Below, piece by piece: positions 17,902 to 25,450 of a stretch of 64,000 bases of DNA. Within the stretch, counting starts at the first letter, position 1, and each line of letters begins with the position of its first letter. The position numbers were made by a program, and so were the translations under genes. The notes below the pieces were generated by a model, which was given only the letters and a program-made list of their open reading frames with translations, did no database searches and was not told where the DNA came from. The stretch comes from PALSA-1004 sp963829085 (GTDB taxonomy: Bacteria > Pseudomonadota > Gammaproteobacteria > Burkholderiales > SG8-41): the NCBI GenBank assembly GCA_963829085.1, contig CAWHHJ010000007.1, positions 1 through 64,000 of the forward strand, in the 5' to 3' direction.

Positions 17902-18902
17902 ACGTCGACCTGCCGCTCGTGTTCGCGATACTGATGGGCGCCGCCGTCCTCTTGTATGTGGTGCTCGATGGCTATGATCTCGGTGTAGGCATGCTCATGC
18001 CGGCGGCGACACCTGAAGAGCAGGAACGCATGGTGGCGTCGATTGGACCGTTCTGGGACGCGAACGAGACATGGCTCGTGCTCGGCGTCGGCATTCTTCT
18101 TGTCGCGTTTCCGCTTGCGCACGGCGAGATCATGAACGCGCTGTATCTGCCGGTGGCCGTGATGCTGATTGGTCTCATGCTGCGCGGCGTGGCTTTCGAG
18201 TTTCGCGTCAAAGCCGAAGGCTGGCATCGCCAGATGTGGAATGCGCTGTTTTGGTTTGGCTCGTTCGTGGCTGCGTTTGCGCAGGGCCTCATGCTCGGAC
18301 GTTATATCACCGGGTTCCACGCGGGCCTCATGTACCACCTTTTTGCGCTGCTGACGGGTGCTGCGCTATGCGGGGGGTATGTGCTGCTCGGCGCGACCTG
18401 GCTCACCTTGAAGACCGATGGCAGTCTGCAGCAAAAATCCCTCGCGTGGACGCGCTGGGGATTGATGTGGGTCGCGCTCGGCGTTGCGCTGGTGAGCCTG
18501 GCGACGCCGTTAGCCAGCCAAACCGTACAGGCGAGATGGTTTGCGGAATTTCCATGGCTGCCGCGCAACCCGTGGCTCGTACTGCTGCCGCTCGCTACAG
18601 TAGTGGCCGGCTGGTGGGTGTGGCACTCGACGAGCCGGCTAAGGCGCGACGCCGCTAGCGCGGACTGGGCGGGATTCGCGGGCGCTATTTCGATTTTCGG
18701 GCTTGCGTTCGCGGGACTCGCGTACAGCCTCTTCCCTTATGTCGTGATCGATCGCGTGACCATCTGGCAGGCGGCGTCTCATCCTTCGGCGCTGAAGATG
18801 GTGCTCACCGGTGTTTTGATTGTGCTGCCGTTTCTCGTGGGATACACGATCTTCGCGCATCGTGTGTTCCGCGGCAAAGCGCCCGATCGGCTTTACGACT
18901 GA
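17898..18902 (+). CDS. cydB: cytochrome bd-type quinol oxidase subunit II
   Basis: Subunit II partner of CydA, 334 residues with about eight membrane spans. The family start DLPLVFAILMGAAVLLYVVLDG and the segment SIGPFWDANETWLVLGVG (quinol oxidase subunit II signature) are present, with further spans around FWFGSFVAAFAQG and VLIVLPFLVGYTIF. The ATG at 17898 overlaps the cydA stop as ATGA, so translation is coupled. The open frame upstream is a shadow of cydA. No cydX-like small ORF was found in the 33 bases after the stop. Confidence 0.92.
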   Translation: MNVDLPLVFAILMGAAVLLYVVLDGYDLGVGMLMPAATPEEQERMVASIGPFWDANETWLVLGVGILLVAFPLAHGEIMNALYLPVAVMLIGLMLRGVAFEFRVKAEGWHRQMWNALFWFGSFVAAFAQGLMLGRYITGFHAGLMYHLFALLTGAALCGGYVLLGATWLTLKTDGSLQQKSLAWTRWGLMWVALGVALVSLATPLASQTVQARWFAEFPWLPRNPWLVLLPLATVVAGWWVWHSTSRLRRDAASADWAGFAGAISIFGLAFAGLAYSLFPYVVIDRVTIWQAASHPSALKMVLTGVLIVLPFLVGYTIFAHRVFRGKAPDRLYD

Positions 18903-18935
18903 TGGCCCGTGCGTGCCACAGATAAACAACGCCGG

Positions 18936-19748
18936 CTACATAATCTTCTTGCGGATAAAAGTCACCGCGATTTCGGCGACGATCACTACCGCGAAGATCG
19001 CAACGAGGACCATCGCCACGCGATCCCATTGAAACAGGTTCATCGAGGTATCCAATGCCATGCCGATGCCGCCGGCCCCCACCAGGCCAAGCACTGCTGA
19101 CTCGCGGACGTTGATGTCCCAGCGGAACAGCACTACCGACCAGAACGCAGGCTGGATCTGCGGCCAATAGCCTTTGGTCAGCACCGAAAGCCACGGCGCG
19201 CCGGTTGCATGCAACGCGTCTATGGTGCCAGCGTTCGCTTCCTCTACGGCTTCACCGATCAGCTTGCCGATAAAACCAACCGAGCGAAACGCAATTGCAA
19301 GAGTGCCGGCCAGCGCTCCCGGGCCGAACACGGCGACGAAGAGCAGTGCCCACACCAGCGAGTTCACCGACCGGCTCGAGATCAACAACAATTTGGCAAT
19401 GGTGTTGATGATGCGGCTGTGCGTCATGTTGCGCGCCGCCATCAATCCGACTGGAAATGCCATTACGACAGCCATGACGGTGCCGAGCGTCGCGATGTGC
19501 AGCGTCTCTACGAGTGCCTCGTGCACGCCTTTCGGATAGTAGGCGAACGCCACCGGCCACATGCGCTTTAGCAGATCCGCCATCTGCTCGGGGGCGTCGA
19601 GCATGAATTCAGGAATGACTTCGATGGTCTGGATCGATACAACGACGGCCGTGACGATGGCGAGATAGACCGCGAACCGGGCCAGCCGCTGTCCCGGCGT
19701 AAACCGGCGCCATGTGCGATGAGCGGGCATTTGCAGTGCGAGACTCAC
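18936..19748 (-). CDS. phnE: phosphonate-type ABC transporter permease, second copy
   Basis: Membrane subunit of a phosphate/phosphite/phosphonate-type importer, about 270 residues with six spans. The binding-protein-dependent permease loop (EAVEEANAGTIDALHATGAPWL, the EAA-type cytoplasmic loop) and the end ILVA-type FAVVIVAEIAVTFIRKK are clear. The GTG at 19748 is chosen. It follows the preceding permease stop by four bases and has AAGGAG eight bases upstream. The open frame 7 codons further overlaps the upstream gene. It pairs with the permease at 19753 as a heterodimer. Last gene of the probable phnD-C-E-E operon. Confidence 0.9.
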   Translation of the reverse strand: MSLALQMPAHRTWRRFTPGQRLARFAVYLAIVTAVVVSIQTIEVIPEFMLDAPEQMADLLKRMWPVAFAYYPKGVHEALVETLHIATLGTVMAVVMAFPVGLMAARNMTHSRIINTIAKLLLISSRSVNSLVWALLFVAVFGPGALAGTLAIAFRSVGFIGKLIGEAVEEANAGTIDALHATGAPWLSVLTKGYWPQIQPAFWSVVLFRWDINVRESAVLGLVGAGGIGMALDTSMNLFQWDRVAMVLVAIFAVVIVAEIAVTFIRKKIM

Positions 19749-19752
19749 ACAG

Positions 19753-20565
19753 TTACTCCTTGCCCGCATCGAGCGTGCTGCGCTCGAGGAAGATCGCCCT
19801 CACCTGCGTCGCGAGTACTTCTCCCAGGAAGATGAGCACGATGATCGATAACAGCATTGCACACACGAAGTCGTAATCGAAGCGCTGGAACGCCGCAAAC
19901 AACGCGCCGCCGATGCCGCCTGCACCGACAATGCCAACCATCGTCGAATTGCGCAGGTTCGAATCGAGCTGATAAGTCGCAAATCCCATGAAGCGGCCGA
20001 ACACCTGCGGTAAGACGCCAAACGTAATGGTGTTCATGAACGATGCGCCGGTTGCCCGCAACGCTTCGACCTGCTTGAGCGAAATCTCCTCGATGGCTTC
20101 CGCGAAGAGTTTGCCGATAAAGCCGACTGACGCGACGGTAAGTGCCGCAATTCCGGATAGGGCGCCAAAGCCCAGCGCTTTGACGAAAACGATGCCGACG
20201 ATGACGGGGTGAAACGAGCGGCACACCGCGATCAGCATGCGCGACGGCCACGTTACCCAAAACGGCATCAGATTGCGCGCGGCGAAGAGCCCGATCGGCA
20301 GCGATACGAGTATGCCGAGCGCCGATGCAAGCACGGCGATTTCGACACTTTCAGTCAAGCCTTTGAGCAGGATTTCCCAGCGCGAGAAATTCGGCGGAAA
20401 CATGCGACCGATAAAGCGCGCGCCGTTGTCGAGGCCGACTAAGAATCGCGCCCACGTAAAATCGAGCAACGAGCAGGCGTAAATCACATAAGCAGCGAGT
20501 GCGATCCATCCTACCCGCACGCCCCAGTTTGGCGGAAACGCGACTCGCGGTGCTGCGGTCAACAT
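19753..20565 (-). CDS. phnE: phosphonate-type ABC transporter permease, first copy
   Basis: Permease subunit paralogous to the next gene. The same EAA loop is seen (EEISLKQVEALRATGASFMNTI), with six predicted spans and the PFWVTWPSRMLIAVCRSFHPV segment also found in its partner as a Ser/Arg-rich version. ATG 20565 is used, ten bases after the phnC stop. TTG at 20583 also fits and would overlap phnC. No strong ribosome-binding site is visible at either. The two permeases share clear similarity, indicating an old duplication. Confidence 0.9.
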   Translation of the reverse strand: MLTAAPRVAFPPNWGVRVGWIALAAYVIYACSLLDFTWARFLVGLDNGARFIGRMFPPNFSRWEILLKGLTESVEIAVLASALGILVSLPIGLFAARNLMPFWVTWPSRMLIAVCRSFHPVIVGIVFVKALGFGALSGIAALTVASVGFIGKLFAEAIEEISLKQVEALRATGASFMNTITFGVLPQVFGRFMGFATYQLDSNLRNSTMVGIVGAGGIGGALFAAFQRFDYDFVCAMLLSIIVLIFLGEVLATQVRAIFLERSTLDAGKE

Positions 20566-20575
20566 GCGCGCGGTT

Positions 20576-21340
20576 TCATGCAAGCCAATCCTGACCGCCG
20601 TATATCGACTTCAGGTGGTCGTCAGTGAGTCCCGACGGTGCGCCATCGTAAACCACGCTACCATCCGACATGCCGACGATGCGGTCCGCGAACCGCTTGG
20701 CGAGCTCGACATCGTGCATGTTCACTATGATCGGAATGTTCTTCGCGGTGCCGAGATCGCGCACGAGCGTCATGATCTCGACTGAAGTCTTCGGATCGAG
20801 CGACGAAGTCGGCTCGTCGGCCAGCATGAGCTGCGGATGCTGCATCACCGCGCGCGCGATGCCGACGCGCTGGCGCTGTCCGCCCGATAGCGTGTCCGCA
20901 CGCTGGTTGGCGAATCCGCTGAGGCCGACGACATCGAGCAGATCGAATGCAGCATCGATGTCAATCTGGGGAAACCTGCGCAGCCACGCGTTGAGCGGAG
21001 CGACGTAGCCGAGGCGTCCGCAGAGCAGATTCTCCATCACGGTCAGGCGCTCGACGAGGTTGTATTCCTGAAACACCATGCCGATCTGGCGGCGTGCTTC
21101 GCGCAGCGCGCGGCCGGAGAGTGTTACGAGATCACGTCCGAGGAAAAAAATCTCGCCGCTGGTCGGCTCGACCAGCCGGTTGATGCAGCGGATGAGCGTG
21201 CTCTTGCCCGTACCCGATGGGCCGATGATTGCGGTGAATCCGCGGGCATCGAAGTCGAGATTGATGTCGCGCAAAACCGGCTTGCCGCGCGTGTATTCCT
21301 TGCTCAGATGGTGGATGCTGAGCGCGGCGCCGTTGTTCAT
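20576..21340 (-). CDS. phnC: phosphonate-type ABC transporter ATP-binding protein
   Basis: ABC ATPase of 254 residues. The Walker A GPSGTGKSTLIRCINRL is near residue 40, the Q-loop in GMVFQEYNLV, the signature LSGGQRQRVGIARA, and the Walker B LMLADEPTSSLDP, followed by the H-loop in IIVNMHDVELAKRF. The phrase NRLVEPTSGEIFFLG and the length match PhnC. It lies between the binding protein gene (6-base gap) and the permeases. With PhnD and two PhnE it forms a complete importer. Confidence 0.93.
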   Translation of the reverse strand: MNNGAALSIHHLSKEYTRGKPVLRDINLDFDARGFTAIIGPSGTGKSTLIRCINRLVEPTSGEIFFLGRDLVTLSGRALREARRQIGMVFQEYNLVERLTVMENLLCGRLGYVAPLNAWLRRFPQIDIDAAFDLLDVVGLSGFANQRADTLSGGQRQRVGIARAVMQHPQLMLADEPTSSLDPKTSVEIMTLVRDLGTAKNIPIIVNMHDVELAKRFADRIVGMSDGSVVYDGAPSGLTDDHLKSIYGGQDWLA

Positions 21341-21346
21341 GCGCCG

Positions 21347-22387
21347 TTATTTCTTTGCCGCTTTGTCCTCGGCTGCCTTCTTGCGCGCTGCCTCTTCGCG
21401 CGCCGATTCCTTCTCGTAAGCCGCGCGATTGAACGCTTCGCCCGAGCCTTCAGCGACCTTGCGCACCACTTCCCAGTCCTTGAAGTATGTAACGGGCACG
21501 AAGCGGTCGGCGCCGTCGAACGTTTTCTGCATTTCCGGCGTGAAGCGGTAATCGTAAAAACATTTCAGCATCTGATCACGAAACTTCGGCTCGAGATCAT
21601 GCGCATACGAAAAGGACGAGGTCGGAAATTTCTGGCTGCGATAAATGACGCGAAAGTCGTCTTCCTTTACCTGACCGCGCGAGCCCATACGGTGAAACAC
21701 GTCCGATGCGACGGCAGCCGCGTCGTAGTCGCCCGAGTTAACGCCCATCACCGAGGAGTCGTGCTTGCCGGAAAACAGAATCTTGTAGTCCTTTTCGGGT
21801 GTGAGGCCCTGCGACGGGAACAGCGCCAGCGGCGCCATATGGCCTGAGTTGGACGAGGGCGATGTGTGTGCAAACTTTTTGCCCTTGAGATCTGCGAGCT
21901 TGTGGTACGGGCTGTCTTTTTTGACGATTACAATCAGGTTGTAGCCCTGAAACTCTTTTCCGTCGCCCTTTACGGCGAACGGCACTGCGCCCGCAATGTT
22001 GACTGCGAATGCCGTCGGACCGGTGGAAAAGCCCCCGACGTGCAGACGCCCCGAGCGCATCGCTTCAATTTCAGCCGCGTTTGATTGCACCTGGTAAAAA
22101 ACGACTTTCTTGCCCGTGCACTTGGCGAGATGATCGGTGAACGGGCGAAATGCCTGCTCATATACCGCCGGATCTTCGACCGGTGTGTACGTGAAAACCA
22201 GTGTATTGGGTGTTTTAAAGCGCTTGGGATCTTTGGGCGGATCCGCGACCAGATCCTTATTCTCGTCGCAATATTGCGTATCGAGATCACCGCGATTCTT
22301 GCAGCTATCGCCTTGCGCCTGAACCGCCGCGGCGAGCATGCACAGGAAAGCGGTGATGCCCAAACGGGCCAGTGAATTTATTTTCAT
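21347..22387 (-). CDS. phnD: phosphate/phosphite/phosphonate ABC transporter substrate-binding protein
   Basis: Periplasmic receptor of the PhnD family, about 346 residues. It has the signal peptide KINSLARLGITAFLCMLAAAVQAQ, then the conserved segments FTYTPVEDPAVYEQAFRPF, HVGGFSTGPTAFAV and KKFAHTSPSSNSGHMAPLAL (anion-binding loop), and GKHDSSVMGVNSGDYDAAAV. The last 25 residues are Lys/Ala/Glu rich, an unusual tail. Two Cys flank a short loop in the N-terminal Asp-rich insert (DSCKNRGDLDTQYCDE). ATG 22387 has GGGGAA nearby. The operon lacks C-P lyase, PhnX or phosphite dehydrogenase genes, so phosphonate, phosphite or phosphate are all possible ligands. Confidence 0.9.
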   Translation of the reverse strand: MKINSLARLGITAFLCMLAAAVQAQGDSCKNRGDLDTQYCDENKDLVADPPKDPKRFKTPNTLVFTYTPVEDPAVYEQAFRPFTDHLAKCTGKKVVFYQVQSNAAEIEAMRSGRLHVGGFSTGPTAFAVNIAGAVPFAVKGDGKEFQGYNLIVIVKKDSPYHKLADLKGKKFAHTSPSSNSGHMAPLALFPSQGLTPEKDYKILFSGKHDSSVMGVNSGDYDAAAVASDVFHRMGSRGQVKEDDFRVIYRSQKFPTSSFSYAHDLEPKFRDQMLKCFYDYRFTPEMQKTFDGADRFVPVTYFKDWEVVRKVAEGSGEAFNRAAYEKESAREEAARKKAAEDKAAKK

Positions 22388-22493
22388 ATGTTCCCCAGGG
22401 CGGCGCATGCCGGCCAGGCAGGCCGGTGGGCTACTCTACTAAAGCGCGCTGATAAGGGTCAAGCCATAACGCGCCCCGGCGGGCGCTGCCACA

Positions 22494-22706
22494 TCATCGT
22501 ATGCGCTTACCGGTAAAGCTTTCTTCGATTTCGTCGCGAAAGAAACTGCCCGGTGACGGGGCATTCATGAGCCGCCGGTATACCTCGTCTGAAACGCCGC
22601 TGTATTGAAAGATACCGCCACTGCTGAATTCGATTTCGAGCACGCGGCTGCGGCTGTCGTACCCCGCTGACCGGATATTGCTCGCGTTAAGCCGTTTGCG
22701 CTCCAT
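22494..22706 (-). CDS. KTSC domain protein
   Basis: 70-residue protein made of one KTSC domain (named after the C-terminus of some lysyl-tRNA synthetases). It has IRSAGYDSRSRVLEIEFSSG, FQYSGVSDEVYRRLMNAPSPG, and the end FFRDEIEESFTGKRI. Function is not known. It probably binds a nucleic acid or small ligand. It is transcribed in the same direction as the DUF302 gene upstream. Confidence 0.85.
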   Translation of the reverse strand: MERKRLNASNIRSAGYDSRSRVLEIEFSSGGIFQYSGVSDEVYRRLMNAPSPGSFFRDEIEESFTGKRIR

Positions 22707-22733
22707 CGCCGCTCCTTTGAGGACGACCCTGCA

Positions 22734-23198
22734 TCACTTCAAGGCGTCGCCGACGATATTGTCGAGGAGCTTACCGACGGCGCGCAATGCTTTCATCGAC
22801 TGCGGAGAACCGGTCGCCAGCGGGCGGCGATACGACACGTAGACACGCGAGGGCTCACTAGTCAGAACATACAGAGCGATTGTATAGGGGCAGTAGACGA
22901 TGTTGCGCGGATCCGCTTCCATGGTCGAACGCGACAATCCGGCGCTGCAAAACTCGAGCACTTCTGCCTGCGGGTCCAACTGACGGTCGCGCCCGATGTC
23001 CTTGCCCGTTCGCTCGAGCATGGTACCCACGTGCGACGTGTAGTTGATGATCAGACCGCGATTCTCGATCTGCGTGACGACGCGCTCTTTTACGTCGTCA
23101 AAGCTCGCCTTCGACGACTGTATCGTGACACCGGGCATTGCCGCACATGCGATGCCGGCCACGAGCATGAGGCCGGCGAAACTGAGTGGCTTAAGCAA
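22734..23198 (-). CDS. DUF302 domain periplasmic protein
   Basis: About 154 residues with a signal peptide (LLKPLSFAGLMLVAGIACA, cleavage near AAMPG) followed by a DUF302 domain (SFDDVKERVVTQIENRGLIINYTSHVG, EVLEFCSAGLSRSTMEADPRN, YTIALYVL). The family is of unknown function. TTG at 23198 is chosen because a GGGAG lies seven bases upstream and the signal peptide then starts the protein. The open frame runs 11 codons further to another TTG. It ends 27 bases before the KTSC gene. Confidence 0.8.
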   Translation of the reverse strand: MLKPLSFAGLMLVAGIACAAMPGVTIQSSKASFDDVKERVVTQIENRGLIINYTSHVGTMLERTGKDIGRDRQLDPQAEVLEFCSAGLSRSTMEADPRNIVYCPYTIALYVLTSEPSRVYVSYRRPLATGSPQSMKALRAVGKLLDNIVGDALK

Positions 23199-23310
23199 CC
23201 GGTCACTCCCGCCGCTCGCCGGCAAAGCCAACGGCTGCCTGTCTCAAGCGCTAACCTCGCAGATGTAGCGGCGAATATGGGAGACGTTTCCTCGCCGGCT
23301 GTCGTAACGA

Positions 23311-23706
23311 CTAGGAGCGCGCCGCCATGGGAAAAGGCCATGCACCGGGGATGGAAGTGGGCTGCGGTGCATCGGTGAGCGGCGCCGTCACCGGCGTGTC
23401 CGCGCCCGTCACCGGCATCGAGACGCTGACCGGCCGCTCGCGACCTGCGGTCTTTTTTGCGCGCGATTTCTTGGCTGCGGGCTTTTTTGCCGGCAATGGC
23501 TTGGTACTCGGCTTTTTCGCGGGCGATGCCTTCCTGGCCGCCTTTTTTGCCGCGAATTTTTTACCTGCAGGGCGCGCGGCCTTGCGTGACGCCGCTTTGC
23601 GTGCAGGTGCTTTCTTGCGCGCGGCCGTGGATTTGCTTGCCGCGGTTTTACGCTTGTGCGCGGCGGCCTTTTTCTGGACGATCTTGCGTTTCTTTGCTTT
23701 TGCCAT
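23311..23706 (-). CDS. histone H1-like lysine/alanine-rich DNA-binding protein
   Basis: 131 residues. Residues 1-85 are almost entirely Lys, Ala, Arg, Ser and Pro in short repeats of the KKPAAKK type. They are followed by a neutral tail with SMPVTGADTPVTAP and the end PGAWPFPMAARS. This is the layout of bacterial H1-like nucleoid proteins (AlgP/BpH1 type). The basic region probably binds DNA without sequence specificity. ATG 23706 has AGGAG seven bases upstream. The longer open frame adds 14 unrelated residues. Confidence 0.85.
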   Translation of the reverse strand: MAKAKKRKIVQKKAAAHKRKTAASKSTAARKKAPARKAASRKAARPAGKKFAAKKAARKASPAKKPSTKPLPAKKPAAKKSRAKKTAGRERPVSVSMPVTGADTPVTAPLTDAPQPTSIPGAWPFPMAARS

Positions 23707-23806
23707 AGTGCTCTCCTGTCTGTCGCAACGATATCGCACGACCGGCACCAGACAATCGCTTCACGTGCGGTGCGGACGCACTGGCCGCCCGCGGGATGCG
23801 GACGAC

Positions 23807-23830
23807 GTCCCGCTCGATTTTACGCGGGAC
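23807..23830. repeat. hairpin downstream of the nrdB/DUF2442 genes
   Basis: Inverted repeat GTCCCGC / GCGGGAC with a 10-base loop, 17 bases after the stop of the DUF2442 gene on the minus strand and upstream of the H1-like gene. It could end nrdAB transcription, but no T-tract follows. Confidence 0.35.
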
Positions 23831-23846
23831 AGTGCGGCGATTGCTA

Positions 23847-24152
23847 CTACTGCAAAGCCGACTGGGCTTTGCTCGCCAGGTCGCGGTAAAGAACTTCCGG
23901 GTCCATCTTGATGCCGCCTTCCCACGTCACCGTGTTTTCGACGGGATCCACTTCGACCCGGTTAAAAGTATCGATGTCGCCCAACATCCGGAAATAGTTG
24001 GTATGCACCAGATCACCGAGGTAGACGTGGCCTTCCAGACCGTCATTGAAGCGCAGCCACAACGTATAGTTGTCTTCAGCGCGGCACTCGGTAATCGTGT
24101 GTATGCGGCGTCGATTCCGCGGATATCTATTTGCAAGCAGGCTTAATCCCAA
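23847..24152 (-). CDS. DUF2442 domain protein
   Basis: Up to 101 residues, with a DUF2442 domain from about residue 17 (ITECRAEDNYTLWLRFNDGLEG, YLGDLVHTNYFRMLGD, FNRVEVDPVENTVTWEGGIKMDPEVLY). Members are small proteins often found beside toxin or DUF4160 genes, but no partner is present here. The start is unclear. TTG at 24152 overlaps the nrdB stop by 10 bases, and no better in-frame start lies before the domain. The nrdB overlap suggests read-through from the nrd operon. Confidence 0.75.
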   Translation of the reverse strand: MGLSLLANRYPRNRRRIHTITECRAEDNYTLWLRFNDGLEGHVYLGDLVHTNYFRMLGDIDTFNRVEVDPVENTVTWEGGIKMDPEVLYRDLASKAQSALQ

Positions 24153-25321
24153 CTGAGCGCACCTCCCGTTTGATATTCAATTACACGTGTTTCGAAGAAA
24201 TTGCGTTCCTTCTTGAGGTCGGTCATCTCTGACATCCAGGGGAATGGGTTGGTCGCTCCTTCGTACATCATGTCGAGTCCAATCTGCTGACAGCGCCGGT
24301 TCGCGATGTAGCGCAGATACTCTTTGAACATCGGTGCATTGAGTCCCAGCACGCCGCGTGGCATGGTGTCTTCCGCGTAGCGGTATTCAAGATCGACCGC
24401 CTTGCGCATCAAGTCGCCCATCTCAGCCCGGAATTCCTGCGTCCACAGGTGCGGGTTCTCCATCTTGATCTGGTTGATTAGATCGATACCGAAATTGCAG
24501 TGCATCGACTCATCGCGCAGGATGTACTGATACTGCTCCGCGGCGCCGGTCATCTTGTTCTGGCGTCCGAGCGCCAGAATTTGCGTGAAGCCGACGTAAA
24601 AGAACAGTCCTTCCATGATGCATGCAAACACAATCAGGCTTCTCAGCAGTTGCTGATCGCTCTCTGGGGTGCCCGTCTTGAAGTTCGGATTTGTCAGCGT
24701 GTCGATAAACGGGATCAGGAATTCATCCTTGTCGCGAATCGACTGAATCTCGTGATAGGCGTTGAAGACTTCGCCTTCGTTCAAGCCCAGGCTTTCGACG
24801 ATGTACTGATAGGCGTGCGTGTGAATCGCCTCTTCGAACGCCTGACGCAGAAGATACTGCCGGCATTCCGGCGCGGTAATGTGCCGATACGTGCCGAGCA
24901 CGATATTGTTCGCGGCGAGCGAGTCGGCAGTCACGAAAAAGCCCAGATTGCGTTTGATCAGGCGACGCTCATCCTCGGTAAGACCGTTGGGGTCCTTCCA
25001 TAACGCGATGTCGCGGCTCATCTGGATTTCCTGCGGCATCCAGTGATTCGCGCAGGCGGCAAGGTACTTCTCCCACGCCCACTTGTACTTGAACGGCACA
25101 AGCTGGTTGACGTCCGTCCGGCCGTTGATGATGCGCTTGTCGGCCGCGTTGACGCGCCGTAACTCGACCGCAGCCGGCGATTGTGCCGGCGCCACCGCCG
25201 CCAAGGCGGCGGCAGGATCTGCCGGCAGCGCATTGCGCTCGGCCGCGTCCCCGCTCGCCGCATGCATGCCAACGGTGGCCATGCTGCCGGCGTTAGTCGT
25301 GGTTTCTTCGAATTGCAACAT
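24143..25321 (-). CDS. nrdB: class Ia ribonucleotide-diphosphate reductase beta subunit
   Basis: Small subunit of aerobic ribonucleotide reductase, 392 residues, housing the diiron-tyrosyl radical cofactor. Iron ligands and radical site are seen in SRDIALWKDPNG (Asp), EEAIHTHAYQYIVESLG (Glu, His and the radical Tyr region), the central FACIMEGLFFYVGF (Glu), and RDESMHCNFG (Glu/His). The C-terminal tail TGGALSWD is the type that docks to NrdA. The N-terminus carries about 60 residues of low-complexity Ala/Pro-rich sequence before the catalytic domain. It is 129 bases behind nrdA with AAAGGAG upstream of its ATG. Confidence 0.95.
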   Translation of the reverse strand: MLQFEETTTNAGSMATVGMHAASGDAAERNALPADPAAALAAVAPAQSPAAVELRRVNAADKRIINGRTDVNQLVPFKYKWAWEKYLAACANHWMPQEIQMSRDIALWKDPNGLTEDERRLIKRNLGFFVTADSLAANNIVLGTYRHITAPECRQYLLRQAFEEAIHTHAYQYIVESLGLNEGEVFNAYHEIQSIRDKDEFLIPFIDTLTNPNFKTGTPESDQQLLRSLIVFACIMEGLFFYVGFTQILALGRQNKMTGAAEQYQYILRDESMHCNFGIDLINQIKMENPHLWTQEFRAEMGDLMRKAVDLEYRYAEDTMPRGVLGLNAPMFKEYLRYIANRRCQQIGLDMMYEGATNPFPWMSEMTDLKKERNFFETRVIEYQTGGALSWD

Positions 25322-25450
25322 ACTTGAACTCCTTTATTGATTTTGTGGGTGGACGACGATCAACAGCTCGCGTGCCCTTTATTGGTTTAGTCGGTGGGCC
25401 CGCCGGGTTGCTCTGTGTCTAACCTCTGCAGTAATAAATTTGTCGCGCCT

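Noticed and set aside
23311..23706. Repeat tract as a mobile or satellite repeat
   Set aside because: The Lys/Ala-rich repeats are explained as an H1-like protein coding region.
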